Source: Chlorobiota bacterium (GTDB taxonomy: Bacteria; Bacteroidota; Bacteroidia; Bacteroidales; B39-G9). Taken from it: 46,501 bases of DNA. The notes beneath the pieces are model-generated. The model had not been told where the DNA came from. It did no database searches and saw nothing but the letters and a program-made list of their open reading frames with translations. The DNA is taken from positions 1 through 46,501 of the forward strand of contig JAADFW010000170.1 in assembly GCA_013152655.1 (NCBI GenBank), written 5' to 3'. A program made the translations under genes and the position numbers. Position 1 is the stretch's first letter. Each line of letters begins with the position of its first letter. This document shows, one piece after another, positions 17,300 through 27,159 of the stretch.

Positions 17300-19933
17300 A
17301 TGAAAAATGCATTACTGATATCTTTTTCTATCATTTTATTTTCTTCTTTTTCTTTTGCTCAAAACAAAAATAATTTACCAGAACCCGAAAGTTTTTTTGG
17401 TTTTAAGCCCGGTTCCGACGGCAACTTGTTCCATTATGAAAAGTTAATAGCCTATTTTTCTCAACTTGATAATGCTTCACCAATGGTACATATGGAGCAA
17501 ATTGGCAATTCACCTATGGGTAAGCCTATGTATATTGTATTTATTTCTAATGCAAATAATATATCAAAACTGGAAGATTTTAAAAAGATAAATCGTGAAT
17601 TGGCATTAAATCCTGTGCTTTCAAAAAAAGAGAAACAAGAATTAATACAACAGGGCAAAGTATTTGTGTTAGCAACTTTATCAATGCACTCCAATGAAGT
17701 AGGCCCTGCACAAGCTTTCCCAACAATAGCATACAACTTAATAACTTCCGAAGACAAGGAATTGCAAAATGCACTTAACAATGTAGTTTACATGGTAGTT
17801 CCATGTCATAATCCTGATGGGATGGATATGATTGTTGACCACTTTTATAAATACAAAGGAACTATGTTTGATGGTGCTTCTATGCCCGATGTCTATCACA
17901 AATATGTTGGACACGATAATAATCGTGACTTTATTACCCTTTCGCAGGACGACACCAAAGCAATTTCTGCTATAACAAGCCAAACATGGTTTCCGCAGGT
18001 AATGGTTGAAAAACATCAAATGGGCAGTACCGGAGTTCGTTATTTTGTACCGCCAAACCATGACCCGATTGCTGAAAATATTGACGCACGGCTATGGAAC
18101 TGGCTTGGGGTTTTTGGTACTAACATGGCTAACGACATGACTTCTCAGGGATTGGAAGGTGTGGCTCAACATTATTTATTTGATAATTACTGGCCGGGTT
18201 CAACCGAAACCTGTCTTTGGAAAAATGTAATTGCCTTTTTAACTGAAGCGGCAAGTGCCAATTATGCCAACCCGGTTTACGTTGAGCCTACTGAACTGGG
18301 TGTTTACGGGAAAGGATTATCGGAATACAAAAAAAGTGTTAATATGACTATGCCCTGGACTGGTGGTTGGTGGCAATTAAGTGATATAGTAAATTATGAA
18401 ATTTCATCAACTTTTTCAATTTTAAAAACTGCGGCAAGGTATAAGGAAAAAATATTGACAGTTCGCAACAATCTTTGTGTAACTGAGGTAAACGCAGGTA
18501 AAAATGAAGCTCCATATTACTATGTTTTCCCGAAAGAACAACACGATATTAGTGAATTATATAAGCTGCTAAACCTTTTAAAAGAACATGGCGTTCATGT
18601 TTTTGAAGCTGAAAATGAAATTTCATATAATCAAAAAACAATAAATAAAGGCGATTATATTGTTCCTTTAGCTCAACCTTTCAGAGCTTTCATTAAAGAA
18701 TCATTAGAAAAGCAGGAATATCCGGCACGCCATTACACACCTAACGGTAGTTTAATTAAGCCATACGACATTACTTCATGGTCGCTACCCTTGCATATGG
18801 GTGTACAATATTTTGACTTAAGTGATAAATATGTGGATATTTCCGATGCAATTAAACCCTATAATTATAGTTCAGATGTTAAAACAATTAACAATATTGA
18901 AGATGGAGTAAAATATATTGCACTTACTTCTAATTCCAATGAATCGTACAATATTGTGTTTCATTTATTAAATAATGGCATTCCTGTTAACAGAATACCG
19001 GAAGAAATTCAAATTAATAATACTCTTCTTCCAAAAGGAAGTTTTGTTGTTGTATTAAATGAAAAATCAAAAAATTTCATACAGAATAATAACATTTTGA
19101 ACAATTATAACTATTTGCCGGTTAGTAATTTAACAATAAAACAAGAAGCTATAAAAGTACCTGAAATTGGTTTATTTGAAACTCATTTCCATGATATGGA
19201 TGCCGGTTGGACCAGATATGTTTTTGATAGTTACGGAATAAAATATACTGTTATTCATCCTGAGGATTTTGAAAAATTAGATTTAACTAAATTCAACATA
19301 ATCATATTTCCGAACAGTAATAAATCGGTAATTTTAGAAGGGAAATATAAAAAAGCTGACGGGCAATATTCTCCTACACATTATCCCCCTGAGTTTACAA
19401 AAGGAATTGGAAAAGACGGAGTTAAAAAAATTATGGAATTTGTAAATAAGGGTGGAGAAATAATTTCATGGGGGAGCTCAACCGGCCTTTTTACCGGATT
19501 AATGAGCGAAGAGTATAAAAAAGGCGAAACCTTAGAATATGAGCTTCCTTTTAAAAACATAAGTAAAAATATGCAGAAGAAAGGGCTGTATTGCCCGGGC
19601 TCTCTGGTTAAAGTTGAGTTAGACAATAATTTACCGATTGCATATGGAATGCCGGATGAAATTAATGTTTTTTATCGTGGCAATCCTGTTTTTAAAACCT
19701 CGTTGCCCTATTTTGATATGGACAGAAAAGTGATTGCCAAATTCCCTGAAAAGGGAATTTTAACAAGCGGATATATCGAAAAAGAAGAACTATTAGGCAA
19801 TAAAGCTGCGGCAATTTCTATTGATAAAGGGAAAGGAAAATTATATCTTTTTGCTTTTAATCCACAATTCAGAGCTTCAACTCATAACTCGTTTAAATTA
19901 ATTTTTAATGCTTTGTTTTTCCCGGCTCCATAA
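17300..19933 (+). CDS. Secreted M14-family zinc carboxypeptidase, large two-part form
   Basis: 877 residues with a signal peptide (ALLISFSIILFSSFSFAQ). The M14 domain spans about residues 35-400. Zinc ligands His130 and Glu133 are in SMHSNEVG and the second His239 is in VEKHQMG; Glu316 in FLTEAAS fits the general base. NPDGMD and the HDNNRDF segment are typical of the family. The C-terminal half contains FNIIIFPNS and FVNKGGEIISWGSSTGLF, resembling a class I glutamine-amidotransferase-like fold, an arrangement seen in large Bacteroidota M14 proteins. It probably digests peptides in the periplasm or outside the cell. No sorting domain is seen at the C-terminus. Followed by a 320-bp gap before the cytochrome operon. 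Confidence 0.88.
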   Translation: MKNALLISFSIILFSSFSFAQNKNNLPEPESFFGFKPGSDGNLFHYEKLIAYFSQLDNASPMVHMEQIGNSPMGKPMYIVFISNANNISKLEDFKKINRELALNPVLSKKEKQELIQQGKVFVLATLSMHSNEVGPAQAFPTIAYNLITSEDKELQNALNNVVYMVVPCHNPDGMDMIVDHFYKYKGTMFDGASMPDVYHKYVGHDNNRDFITLSQDDTKAISAITSQTWFPQVMVEKHQMGSTGVRYFVPPNHDPIAENIDARLWNWLGVFGTNMANDMTSQGLEGVAQHYLFDNYWPGSTETCLWKNVIAFLTEAASANYANPVYVEPTELGVYGKGLSEYKKSVNMTMPWTGGWWQLSDIVNYEISSTFSILKTAARYKEKILTVRNNLCVTEVNAGKNEAPYYYVFPKEQHDISELYKLLNLLKEHGVHVFEAENEISYNQKTINKGDYIVPLAQPFRAFIKESLEKQEYPARHYTPNGSLIKPYDITSWSLPLHMGVQYFDLSDKYVDISDAIKPYNYSSDVKTINNIEDGVKYIALTSNSNESYNIVFHLLNNGIPVNRIPEEIQINNTLLPKGSFVVVLNEKSKNFIQNNNILNNYNYLPVSNLTIKQEAIKVPEIGLFETHFHDMDAGWTRYVFDSYGIKYTVIHPEDFEKLDLTKFNIIIFPNSNKSVILEGKYKKADGQYSPTHYPPEFTKGIGKDGVKKIMEFVNKGGEIISWGSSTGLFTGLMSEEYKKGETLEYELPFKNISKNMQKKGLYCPGSLVKVELDNNLPIAYGMPDEINVFYRGNPVFKTSLPYFDMDRKVIAKFPEKGILTSGYIEKEELLGNKAAAISIDKGKGKLYLFAFNPQFRASTHNSFKLIFNALFFPAP

Positions 19934-20139
19934 AGTGGTTGTCTTATTTTTGGGATTTTAAAATTCAAGTAGTAAAAGCAACAATTTCCTTTCAAAATTA
20001 TCATATATAGATTCAGAATTTATACCCTCTTTGTCTAAAATTCCGGTCTAAATATGTACTCAATGGTGTTTTTACTGAATAATAAATCAGGAGCAAAAAT
20101 AGCAGTAATACTCTTCTATAAAAAAATACTTTAATCCTT

Positions 20140-20176
20140 ATTTTTTGAAGTGTTGTAAAACATTTTTTGAAGTGTT
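20140..20176 (+). promoter_or_regulatory. Two 15-bp direct repeats, 22 bp apart, upstream of the cytochrome operon
   Basis: ATTTTTTGAAGTGTT occurs exactly at 20140-20154 and 20162-20176. The 22-bp period is about two helical turns, placing both copies on one face of the DNA upstream of the -7-like box. The following bases (GTAAAAC against TAAAATC) are also similar, so it could be an old tandem duplication instead. Confidence 0.5.
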
Positions 20177-20207
20177 TAAAATCAAATAATCTAAATATAT
20201 AATTATG

Positions 20208-20215
20208 TACATTTG
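20208..20215 (+). promoter_or_regulatory. Candidate -7 element of the multiheme cytochrome operon
   Basis: TACATTTG matches TAnnTTTG exactly, 38 bp upstream of the start codon. No TTTG lies 20 bp further upstream; the direct repeats sit at roughly -53 and -75 from the inferred start, which suits an activator-dependent promoter. Confidence 0.45.
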
Positions 20216-20253
20216 CAACATAATTGCATTAAAAATAACTATATTCTAATTTT

Positions 20254-21201
20254 ATGAAAATTTTAAAGTTTTTTAACGTAATAATTCCCCTGATTTTCTT
20301 TTTCACAGGAATTTTTTCGGCATATAGTGAAAATGAACCCACCTTGCCTGACAACACTTACTGTTTGCGTTGTCATGGGATGAAAACATTAAGTTATATA
20401 GAAGAATCGACAGGAGTTATAAAAAACCTTTTTGTTGACTCAATAAAATTCAATCATTCAAATCATCAGAAATTAAAATGTGCTGTATGTCACGATAAAG
20501 GATTTGACATATACCCGCATAATTTTTCGTTAGAAACTAAAAAATTACAATGTACTAAATGTCATAAAGACGATCCTAAGTTTGATAAATTTCATTTTAA
20601 TGAAGTTGAAAAAGAATTTTATAATAGCGTCCATTATAAAAATTTAAAAGACAAATTTGATTGTTATTCATGTCACGACCCACATAAATTTGAAATTTCG
20701 CAAGGAAATAAATCAATTGAAGATGCGATTAAAACGGATAATGAAATTTGTCTTAAATGTCATAAATCTACTTTAGCATTCAGCAATTTAAGTGACAAAA
20801 AATATATTGACTTGGAAATAGCACACAGCTGGTTGCCAAATTTGGAGATTCATTGGAAAACGGTAATGTGTATTGATTGCCATACCCCAACTACCAATGA
20901 TATTTCACACCAGTCTCATGAGATTGTAGGTGCTGACAAAGCTGAAAAAAATTGTGTAAGCTGCCATAGCACAAATTCAATATTAATGACCAAACTGTAC
21001 AAATATCAAACAAAACAATCTAACCAAAAAAACGGCTTTATTAATAGCAGAGCTTTGAATGAAGCTTACACTATTGGCATGACACGAAATATTTATCTTG
21101 ACAAATTAAGTATTCTTATAGCAGTTCTGACATTAGCAGGAATATTTATACATGCATTTGGTATTTGGATTGGTAAAAAAGCAAGGCAAAAAAATAAGTA
21201 A
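20254..21201 (+). CDS. Membrane-anchored seven-heme c-type cytochrome
   Basis: 315 residues. There is an N-terminal signal sequence, then seven CXXCH heme sites: CLRCH (residues 37-41), CAVCH (76-80), CTKCH (100-104), CYSCH, CLKCH, CIDCH and CVSCH. Extra His residues such as FNHSNH and PHNF are candidate distal ligands. A C-terminal hydrophobic helix (KLSILIAVLTLAGIFIHAFGIWIGKKAR) anchors the protein with a basic tail in the cytoplasm. It belongs broadly to the cytochrome c3/NapC-like multihemes and would carry electrons in the periplasm. First gene of a three-gene operon: the cytochrome b starts 33 bp downstream. It probably links the membrane cytochrome b to the octaheme protein. Heme sites are certain; the physiological partner is inferred. 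Confidence 0.88.
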   Translation: MKILKFFNVIIPLIFFFTGIFSAYSENEPTLPDNTYCLRCHGMKTLSYIEESTGVIKNLFVDSIKFNHSNHQKLKCAVCHDKGFDIYPHNFSLETKKLQCTKCHKDDPKFDKFHFNEVEKEFYNSVHYKNLKDKFDCYSCHDPHKFEISQGNKSIEDAIKTDNEICLKCHKSTLAFSNLSDKKYIDLEIAHSWLPNLEIHWKTVMCIDCHTPTTNDISHQSHEIVGADKAEKNCVSCHSTNSILMTKLYKYQTKQSNQKNGFINSRALNEAYTIGMTRNIYLDKLSILIAVLTLAGIFIHAFGIWIGKKARQKNK

Positions 21202-21234
21202 TAAGAAAAATAAAAACATTTAAAAACTGAATCG

Positions 21235-21897
21235 ATGGGAAAGAAAATTTATATATATCCACTGTGGCTAAGAATATGGCACTGGAGTAATGCTTTGGCA
21301 TTTTTACTATTAATAGTTTCAGGCATTTCTTTGCATTATGCTAATATTAATTCTCCTTTAATACCTTTTAATACAGCAAGAATTATTCATAATATAACAG
21401 GTGTTTTCTTAAGCATTATTTACATAGGATACCTTATAGGGAATTTTATAAGTGGCAACTGGCGACAATATTTTCCTGTTTTCAAAGGATTACTTAAAAG
21501 GTTAATTATTCAAACCCGATTTTATATTTATGGTATCTTTAAAGGAGAACCGCATCCATATCATGTATCGGAAGAACAAAAATTCAATCCTTTACAACAA
21601 ATTACCTATTTGTCAGTAGTTTATTTTTTTATGATTCTTTTAATAGTATCGGGCTTATTTTTACTTTTTCCGGCAATAGCTCCTCATAAAATATTTAACA
21701 TGGGAGGTATTTGGCCAATGGCTGTATTGCATGCAGCTGTTGCGTTTTTCTTGTCGATTTTTATGGTTGCACATATTTACCTTGCCACTTTAAGTGGAAA
21801 AATATGGTGGGAAGATTTTAAAAATATGGTAACAGGTTGGCATGAAATAGAAGATAATGAACATGAACAAGATAATAACCAAAATAATAACAAATAA
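21235..21897 (+). CDS. Membrane diheme cytochrome b (Ni/Fe-hydrogenase/thiosulfate reductase type)
   Basis: 220 residues with four to five hydrophobic helices. YPLWLRIWHWSNALAFLLLIVSG is the classic first helix of the PF01292 cytochrome b family. Further candidate heme ligands are His in ISLHYA, RIIHNITG, AVLHAAVAFF and MVAHIYLATLSG; the spacing suits two b hemes. KIWWEDFKNMVTGWHE near the end is the usual cytoplasmic tail motif, followed by a low-complexity Asn-rich end. Such subunits oxidise membrane quinol (or reduce quinone) and exchange electrons with periplasmic partners. It lies between two multiheme cytochromes with gaps of 33 and 30 bp, so it is very probably the quinol-linked subunit of this complex. 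Confidence 0.9.
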   Translation: MGKKIYIYPLWLRIWHWSNALAFLLLIVSGISLHYANINSPLIPFNTARIIHNITGVFLSIIYIGYLIGNFISGNWRQYFPVFKGLLKRLIIQTRFYIYGIFKGEPHPYHVSEEQKFNPLQQITYLSVVYFFMILLIVSGLFLLFPAIAPHKIFNMGGIWPMAVLHAAVAFFLSIFMVAHIYLATLSGKIWWEDFKNMVTGWHEIEDNEHEQDNNQNNNK

Positions 21898-21927
21898 AAT
21901 ATTCTAACTTTAATATCAATATAAAAA

Positions 21928-24078
21928 ATGAAAAAAATAGGGAAGTGGTTTAAAACCAAATTTGGCAAAACAATTACTATTGTTGTATTAACGGTTTTTG
22001 TTTTATGGATTGCTTATATCATATTTTACCCAATACTTTTTGAATCGTACACAGGCTTAACCAATGCTAAGCTAACTTATGATTCAAGTGTAAAATTATC
22101 AGATACCGAATTTAATGCACTTGCAAAAGAGTTGACTTATTCAACCAGGTATGCTGAAGCAAAGAAAGTTACAGCGGATGAAACAAACGATTTTACAAGA
22201 CAGTTAAAAACTAAAATGTTAATGAATACCAAATCGTTCACAAAATCAGTTGATTTTCCTCACATAAAATATTTTAGAGATGCAGGAATTCGTCAATATA
22301 AAGGCCCTGAAACTTGTTTGAAATGCCATAAAACAATGAAAGTTCAAACTCCAAATGGTGAGATAAAAGAAGTTAACACCATGGAAGATGTTGTGAATTC
22401 TATTCATTTTAAATTTTTTAAAATGAGTTCCGGCTTTAGTACATATGGCTATAATGCAAAAGAAGTAAACGCTAAAGGAACAAGGCCTATACCTGTTGGT
22501 AAAATTGACCGTGCTTGCGGTATTCCGGGTAGTTTTTCATGGACAGGCTGGGCAGCAATGATAAATACCAAACCGGAAAGCAAAAATGGTGAAATTGAGG
22601 TGAGAAGCGAAGGTTGCGGACAATGTCATATTGGTGGTAATTACCAGCCTGCCACTGAAAAGATGATGCCTATTGGCGATGTTCCGGTTGAAGCTAAAAA
22701 TGGCATTGACTGCTTGATTTGCCACTCACAAACTTATGATATGGATTACCGTTATGTGATAAAAGATAAACACGGATTGCGATGGAATCATGATATGACA
22801 TTGTCTTCAGCTATGACTGTAACAGCACCTACTTCATACAATTGTTTAATGTGCCACCAACACGACTTAGGCGGCGATGCTTACAAACACAATTATGCAG
22901 CTCAACACCTTGGTTATAAAAACAAAAGAATAATCCATCCCGGAACAAAAAGAGGAACTGCCTTTGCTCCTGAAGATGACGTTCACGCCAAAGCCGGCTT
23001 GCAGTGTACCGATTGCCATGTGCCGGAAGGTCATAAAATTCCTCGCGGAAATCTGGGTTCTGACTTAGTTTCAAACGATTTACCGGGAAAATCGGTTTCT
23101 TGTGAAAATTGCCATACTTCAGCTCCGCATACCGAGTCAAAAGACCGGGTAATATTAAATGGACACGTTAACCGCTTAGCTTGTGAAACTTGTCATATTA
23201 CACACTTACAAAAAGAAAATGTGGTTTTAAGAGATTGGGTAAATCCTACATGGAATGAAGAAGAGGGCATGTATGTCCCTACTGATATTTTGCGTTCAGG
23301 AGAAACTAATATTGGATTTACTTTCCTTTGGTATAATGGCACAGGTACTTTTCTTGCCAATGCCATGGGCGATAATCCTTTACACAATGGTTTATACAAG
23401 CCTTTTGAAAATCAGTTGGTTCACTATGACAAAGAATTGGTTAGGAAATCATTGCCTGTAGAATTTGTAAAACAATTACAAGAAAAAGGAGTGGACATTG
23501 AACAGTATCTTGAAAATGTAACAAATACTACAGTTGTACTTTCACCGGAAATGATGAAGAAAAGAAAAAAAATGATAAAGAATTTACAGCCTTTAATGGA
23601 TAAAGGAGAGAGTAAAATATATCCGTTTAAGCTATTTAATGCATACATGTACGAAGACATGTCGAACCAGGGCCCATTTGGAGGCATGATCCTTCCATTT
23701 GACTATCCCACATATTACGAAACAGGAAACTCGATTGCATCAGTAGCCCAGGCTGTTAAAACACCGATAGTAAAACGAATGTATGAATTACCTTTTAAAG
23801 AATATATGATGGATGATTTTATGCACTATTTTGGTGTTAGTGAATGGCACACCGTTTATCCTATAGATGACAATGGAAATTTAAGAAATGTTAAACCGTT
23901 TTGGATGCGCCAAATGGGTACACTTATGATAAACCATGGCATTACTAAAGAAGGGCGCACCTGTGCCGAATGCCATACCGACAAGGGAATATTGGATTTT
24001 AAAGCACTTGGTTACCCTCCTGAGCGAGTGAAAGAATTACAAAATTTACCGGAATTAAAATATTTGAAAAAGGAATAA
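21928..24078 (+). CDS. Octaheme c-type cytochrome, tetrathionate reductase (OTR)-like
   Basis: 716 residues. An uncleaved N-terminal helix (TITIVVLTVFVLWIAYIIFY) anchors it. Eight CXXCH sites: CLKCH (Cys130), CGQCH, CLICH, CLMCH, CTDCH, CENCH, CETCH and CAECH (Cys679). Segments GIDCLICHSQTYD, NCLMCHQHDLGGDAYKHN, DVHAKAGLQCTDCHVPEGH, HVNRLACETCHI and FLWYNGTGTF match, from memory, the octaheme tetrathionate reductase family. Family enzymes reduce tetrathionate, nitrite and hydroxylamine in vitro; the natural substrate is unsettled. It is longer than typical OTR (about 450-500 residues): the eighth heme follows a gap of about 270 residues. Last gene of the operon, followed by a perfect hairpin. 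Substrate is not predictable. Confidence 0.82.
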   Translation: MKKIGKWFKTKFGKTITIVVLTVFVLWIAYIIFYPILFESYTGLTNAKLTYDSSVKLSDTEFNALAKELTYSTRYAEAKKVTADETNDFTRQLKTKMLMNTKSFTKSVDFPHIKYFRDAGIRQYKGPETCLKCHKTMKVQTPNGEIKEVNTMEDVVNSIHFKFFKMSSGFSTYGYNAKEVNAKGTRPIPVGKIDRACGIPGSFSWTGWAAMINTKPESKNGEIEVRSEGCGQCHIGGNYQPATEKMMPIGDVPVEAKNGIDCLICHSQTYDMDYRYVIKDKHGLRWNHDMTLSSAMTVTAPTSYNCLMCHQHDLGGDAYKHNYAAQHLGYKNKRIIHPGTKRGTAFAPEDDVHAKAGLQCTDCHVPEGHKIPRGNLGSDLVSNDLPGKSVSCENCHTSAPHTESKDRVILNGHVNRLACETCHITHLQKENVVLRDWVNPTWNEEEGMYVPTDILRSGETNIGFTFLWYNGTGTFLANAMGDNPLHNGLYKPFENQLVHYDKELVRKSLPVEFVKQLQEKGVDIEQYLENVTNTTVVLSPEMMKKRKKMIKNLQPLMDKGESKIYPFKLFNAYMYEDMSNQGPFGGMILPFDYPTYYETGNSIASVAQAVKTPIVKRMYELPFKEYMMDDFMHYFGVSEWHTVYPIDDNGNLRNVKPFWMRQMGTLMINHGITKEGRTCAECHTDKGILDFKALGYPPERVKELQNLPELKYLKKE

Positions 24079-24114
24079 TATACCTGATTTAATATTAACA
24101 AAAAGTAAAGAGTG

Positions 24115-24140
24115 AAGCCCGAAAAGTAATTTTCGGGCTT
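24115..24140 (+). terminator. Hairpin terminator of the cytochrome operon
   Basis: A perfect 11-bp stem, AAGCCCGAAAA with TTTTCGGGCTT, has a GTAA loop and lies 36 bp after the octaheme stop codon. The T-run is inside the stem rather than after it, as often seen in this phylum. Confidence 0.8.
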
Positions 24141-24450
24141 AATTGGCTTAATTATTTAAAACAAAGTTGAATATGTAATTCTGCTAAACTTATAAAATGA
24201 GTTAATATTTCTTATTAGTAAGCATTTGGCATACAAGACAAAACATAACACAAATAGCAAATATTAATAACAAACCTTTATATATAATTTTTCAACCTTT
24301 TGATTTGGAATAACTTATAACTAATTGTATAACTCTAATAATCATATAATTCTCAATTAAACTATTAAAATTCAATATTTTTTATAGCTTTATACAACAA
24401 TATTCTGTTTAGTTAAAATTATTTTAATTATTTAGTTTAATATTTAAAGC
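24141..24450. other. Gene-free AT-rich stretch before the hybrid kinase gene
   Basis: About 310 bp with no supported coding frame, no clear palindrome and no convincing TTTG/TAnnTTTG pair. It presumably holds the promoter of the kinase gene. Confidence 0.5.
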
Positions 24451-27159
24451 ATGTTAATCACTAATATTCAAAGTAATAGCCGAATAAAAATTAAACATGT
24501 CTTTGCCTTTTTTTTTCTCCTAATATTAAATTTAAATTCATATTGCAATACTGACAGTCTTAAAGTTATATTAAAAAACACTAATAATATTAATTTATAT
24601 TTAGAGTTAATTGAGGAATATTACGGACAAAATAATATTAGCGAGTGTGTACATTATTCTGATAGTTTAATAAATAGCAAAACCAATTTTACGCCATATC
24701 AAAAATCTGAACTATATTATTATTATGGTTTAGGAAATCATAAATTAGCAAATGAAGATACTGCCATTGAATACTTGCAAAAAAGTATAGCTATAAAAGA
24801 AAATATTTATAAAAACGATACGACTGATATTACTAATAACGAAAAACTTTCTATTGCTTATTATATTCTTGGCATAATTACTGAAAAATATAAACAAAGT
24901 TTTTATAATTCACTCATTTATTATAAGAAAGCATTAAAATTTGCAGAACATACAAACAACAACCGGATAAAACTAATTGCATACAATGCGCTGGGTTACA
25001 TTCAGGTTGACATTGGCGAAATTAGTAAAGCAATTAAAACACTTTTAAAAGGCTTAGCTTTAGCTGAAAAAAGCAAAGATACGCTTTCAATAGCAAAAAT
25101 GTCGCTTGCCGTAGGATACACATATTATTTTAACGAAGATTTAGAGAATGCACTTAAATATTACAAAAATGCGCTTTATTTTGCGAAAAAAATTAAAGCC
25201 AAAGCAGGCGTATCTATTTCATTAATTAATATAGGGAATATTTATCAAGACAAAAAAGAATACAACGAAGCCCTTAATAATTATAAAAAAGCCTTAACTA
25301 TTCAAGAAAATTTTATAAAAGATAAAGCTACTATTGCAAGTATTTATAATAATTACGGGAATATTTACACAGAGAAAAAGCAATATGAGCAATCGCTTAA
25401 ATACTTTAACAAAGCATTAGAGTTGGCCAGAGAAATAAAGAATAATACACAAATTGCACTGGCATTATCTGATATTGGCTCAGTTCATATTCATTTAAAA
25501 AACTACAATAAAGCACTAAAATATATTTCTAAAGCATTAAAAATAGCTGTATCAGACGGACAAGTACAAATGCAAAAAAAAATATATAAAGATTTTTATA
25601 AATTATATTCTAATAAGGGTGATGATAAACAGGCATTAGCATATTTTAAAAAGTTTACCGAATTGAAAGATTCAATGATTTCGATAGAAAGCAAAGAAAA
25701 AATATCAGAAATTGAAACAAAATATCAGTTAGAAAAAAAAGAACAGTTAATAGCACTTCAGAAAAAAGTTATTGAACAAAAAGAATTAATAATAAAGCGT
25801 AAAAAGCATGAGCGAATTATTTTTATAGGAAGTTATGCCCTTTTAGTTATTGCGTTAGCAGTCATTATATTTAGTTTAGTTCAAATTAAGCGACACAGAA
25901 ATGCCATACTTGTAAAAAATGAAGTTTTGAAACAACAAAAAGAAGAGTTGTCTGCCCAATCTGAAAAATTAGATTATACAAATAAAGAATTACGACGAAA
26001 TTCAAAACTGAAAGAATTATTTTTTGCAAATACAAGCCACGAAATTCGTACGCCGGTTAGCATAATTTCAGGCTTTGCCGAATTGGTATTAAAAACCAAA
26101 TTAACCGGCAAACAAAAAGAATATATCACCAATATTAAAAATTCAAGTAAAAACCTGCTTGTTATAATAAATGATATTCTTGACTTCTCGAAGATTGAAG
26201 CCAAAAAAATGAAAGTTGAAAATATTGATTTTGACTTAGAGAAACTAATAAACAGTTTTTTTAATAATATGCTTATTAAAGCAAAAGAAAAAAACCTTGA
26301 ATTAAAGCTTAATAAAGATGTTAATCTTCCACATTTTCTTCCACATTTTGTAAAAGGCGACCCTGTTCGTTTAAATCAAATTTTAACTAATCTTGTGGCA
26401 AATGCCATAAAATTTACCAATGAAAGAGGAAAGATTGCCATCAATATTGAAAATCAAGCACGAAAAGAAAATGTATATTTTTTAAAATTCAGCATAAGCG
26501 ATACAGGTATTGGCATTCCGGAAAATAAGCTAAATAATATTTTTGAAAACTACACACAAGCCGATATTGAAACAACACGAAAATATGGTGGTACCGGCCT
26601 CGGCTTATCTATAGTAAAAAAACTTATCGATTTACAAAATGGAACTATTTCGGTAGTAAGTGAAGTTAACAAAGGAAGCACCTTTACATTCACAATTCCA
26701 TTTGGGTTTTCATCTGTTACTGAAATAAATGCAACAGATAAACTGTTAAAAGTTAAACATTTAAATGATTTTGATAAATTAAGTATCCTTCTTGTTGATG
26801 ATAACCCTGTAAACAGAGCTTTAACCATTGATACAATTACAATGGAAAACAATAAAATTTCTGTTGACGAAGCTGATAACGGCAAAATTGCCATTGAAAA
26901 GCTGCAAAAAAAAGCTTACGACATTATACTAATGGATTTATTAATGCCGGTTATGGATGGATATGAAACAACTCAATTTATAAGAAATAAATTAAAAGTT
27001 CCTGTTAGTCAAATTCCAATTTTGGGGTTTACAGCCAACTCTATTCACGAAGAACTTGAAACATGTGTTGAGAAAGGACTTAATGATTGTATTTCAAAAC
27101 CCTTTCAACCGGAAGAATTATTTAATAAAATTATTAGCTTAATACAACATAAGAATTAA
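24451..27159 (+). CDS. TPR-containing hybrid sensor histidine kinase
   Basis: 902 residues. N-terminal signal sequence, then about seven TPR units (roughly 80-400), for example [20 protein letters not shown] and [16 protein letters not shown] coiled stretch leads to a transmembrane helix (about 455-477) and a second coiled coil. His[20 protein letters not shown] with phosphorylated His530. HATPase: NAIKFTN, DTGIGIP and [12 protein letters not shown]-terminal receiver: [10 protein letters not shown] with phosphoacceptor Asp829 in [10 protein letters not shown]. So TPRs in the periplasm sense a partner and signal to a cytoplasmic kinase-receiver. No separate response regulator or HPt is adjacent. 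A 12-bp exact in-frame duplication (26326-26349) adds LPHF just before GDPVRL, in the ATPase domain. The 3' end overlaps alaS by 4 bp. Confidence 0.9.
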   Translation: MLITNIQSNSRIKIKHVFAFFFLLILNLNSYCNTDSLKVILKNTNNINLYLELIEEYYGQNNISECVHYSDSLINSKTNFTPYQKSELYYYYGLGNHKLANEDTAIEYLQKSIAIKENIYKNDTTDITNNEKLSIAYYILGIITEKYKQSFYNSLIYYKKALKFAEHTNNNRIKLIAYNALGYIQVDIGEISKAIKTLLKGLALAEKSKDTLSIAKMSLAVGYTYYFNEDLENALKYYKNALYFAKKIKAKAGVSISLINIGNIYQDKKEYNEALNNYKKALTIQENFIKDKATIASIYNNYGNIYTEKKQYEQSLKYFNKALELAREIKNNTQIALALSDIGSVHIHLKNYNKALKYISKALKIAVSDGQVQMQKKIYKDFYKLYSNKGDDKQALAYFKKFTELKDSMISIESKEKISEIETKYQLEKKEQLIALQKKVIEQKELIIKRKKHERIIFIGSYALLVIALAVIIFSLVQIKRHRNAILVKNEVLKQQKEELSAQSEKLDYTNKELRRNSKLKELFFANTSHEIRTPVSIISGFAELVLKTKLTGKQKEYITNIKNSSKNLLVIINDILDFSKIEAKKMKVENIDFDLEKLINSFFNNMLIKAKEKNLELKLNKDVNLPHFLPHFVKGDPVRLNQILTNLVANAIKFTNERGKIAINIENQARKENVYFLKFSISDTGIGIPENKLNNIFENYTQADIETTRKYGGTGLGLSIVKKLIDLQNGTISVVSEVNKGSTFTFTIPFGFSSVTEINATDKLLKVKHLNDFDKLSILLVDDNPVNRALTIDTITMENNKISVDEADNGKIAIEKLQKKAYDIILMDLLMPVMDGYETTQFIRNKLKVPVSQIPILGFTANSIHEELETCVEKGLNDCISKPFQPEELFNKIISLIQHKN
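26326..26349 (+). repeat. 12-bp exact in-frame tandem duplication in the hybrid kinase
   Basis: CTTCCACATTTT occurs twice in tandem, giving LPHFLPHF. Related kinases usually have a single short loop (like [13 protein letters not shown]) before the conserved GDPxRL, so one copy looks like the ancestral state. Confidence 0.85.

Larger units (their letters stand above)
19934..20253. other. 320-bp gene-free stretch upstream of the cytochrome operon
   Basis: No coding frame is supported. The right half holds a pair of direct repeats (20140-20176) and a -7-like box (20208-20215), described separately. No hairpin terminator for the M14 gene is clear. Confidence 0.6.
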
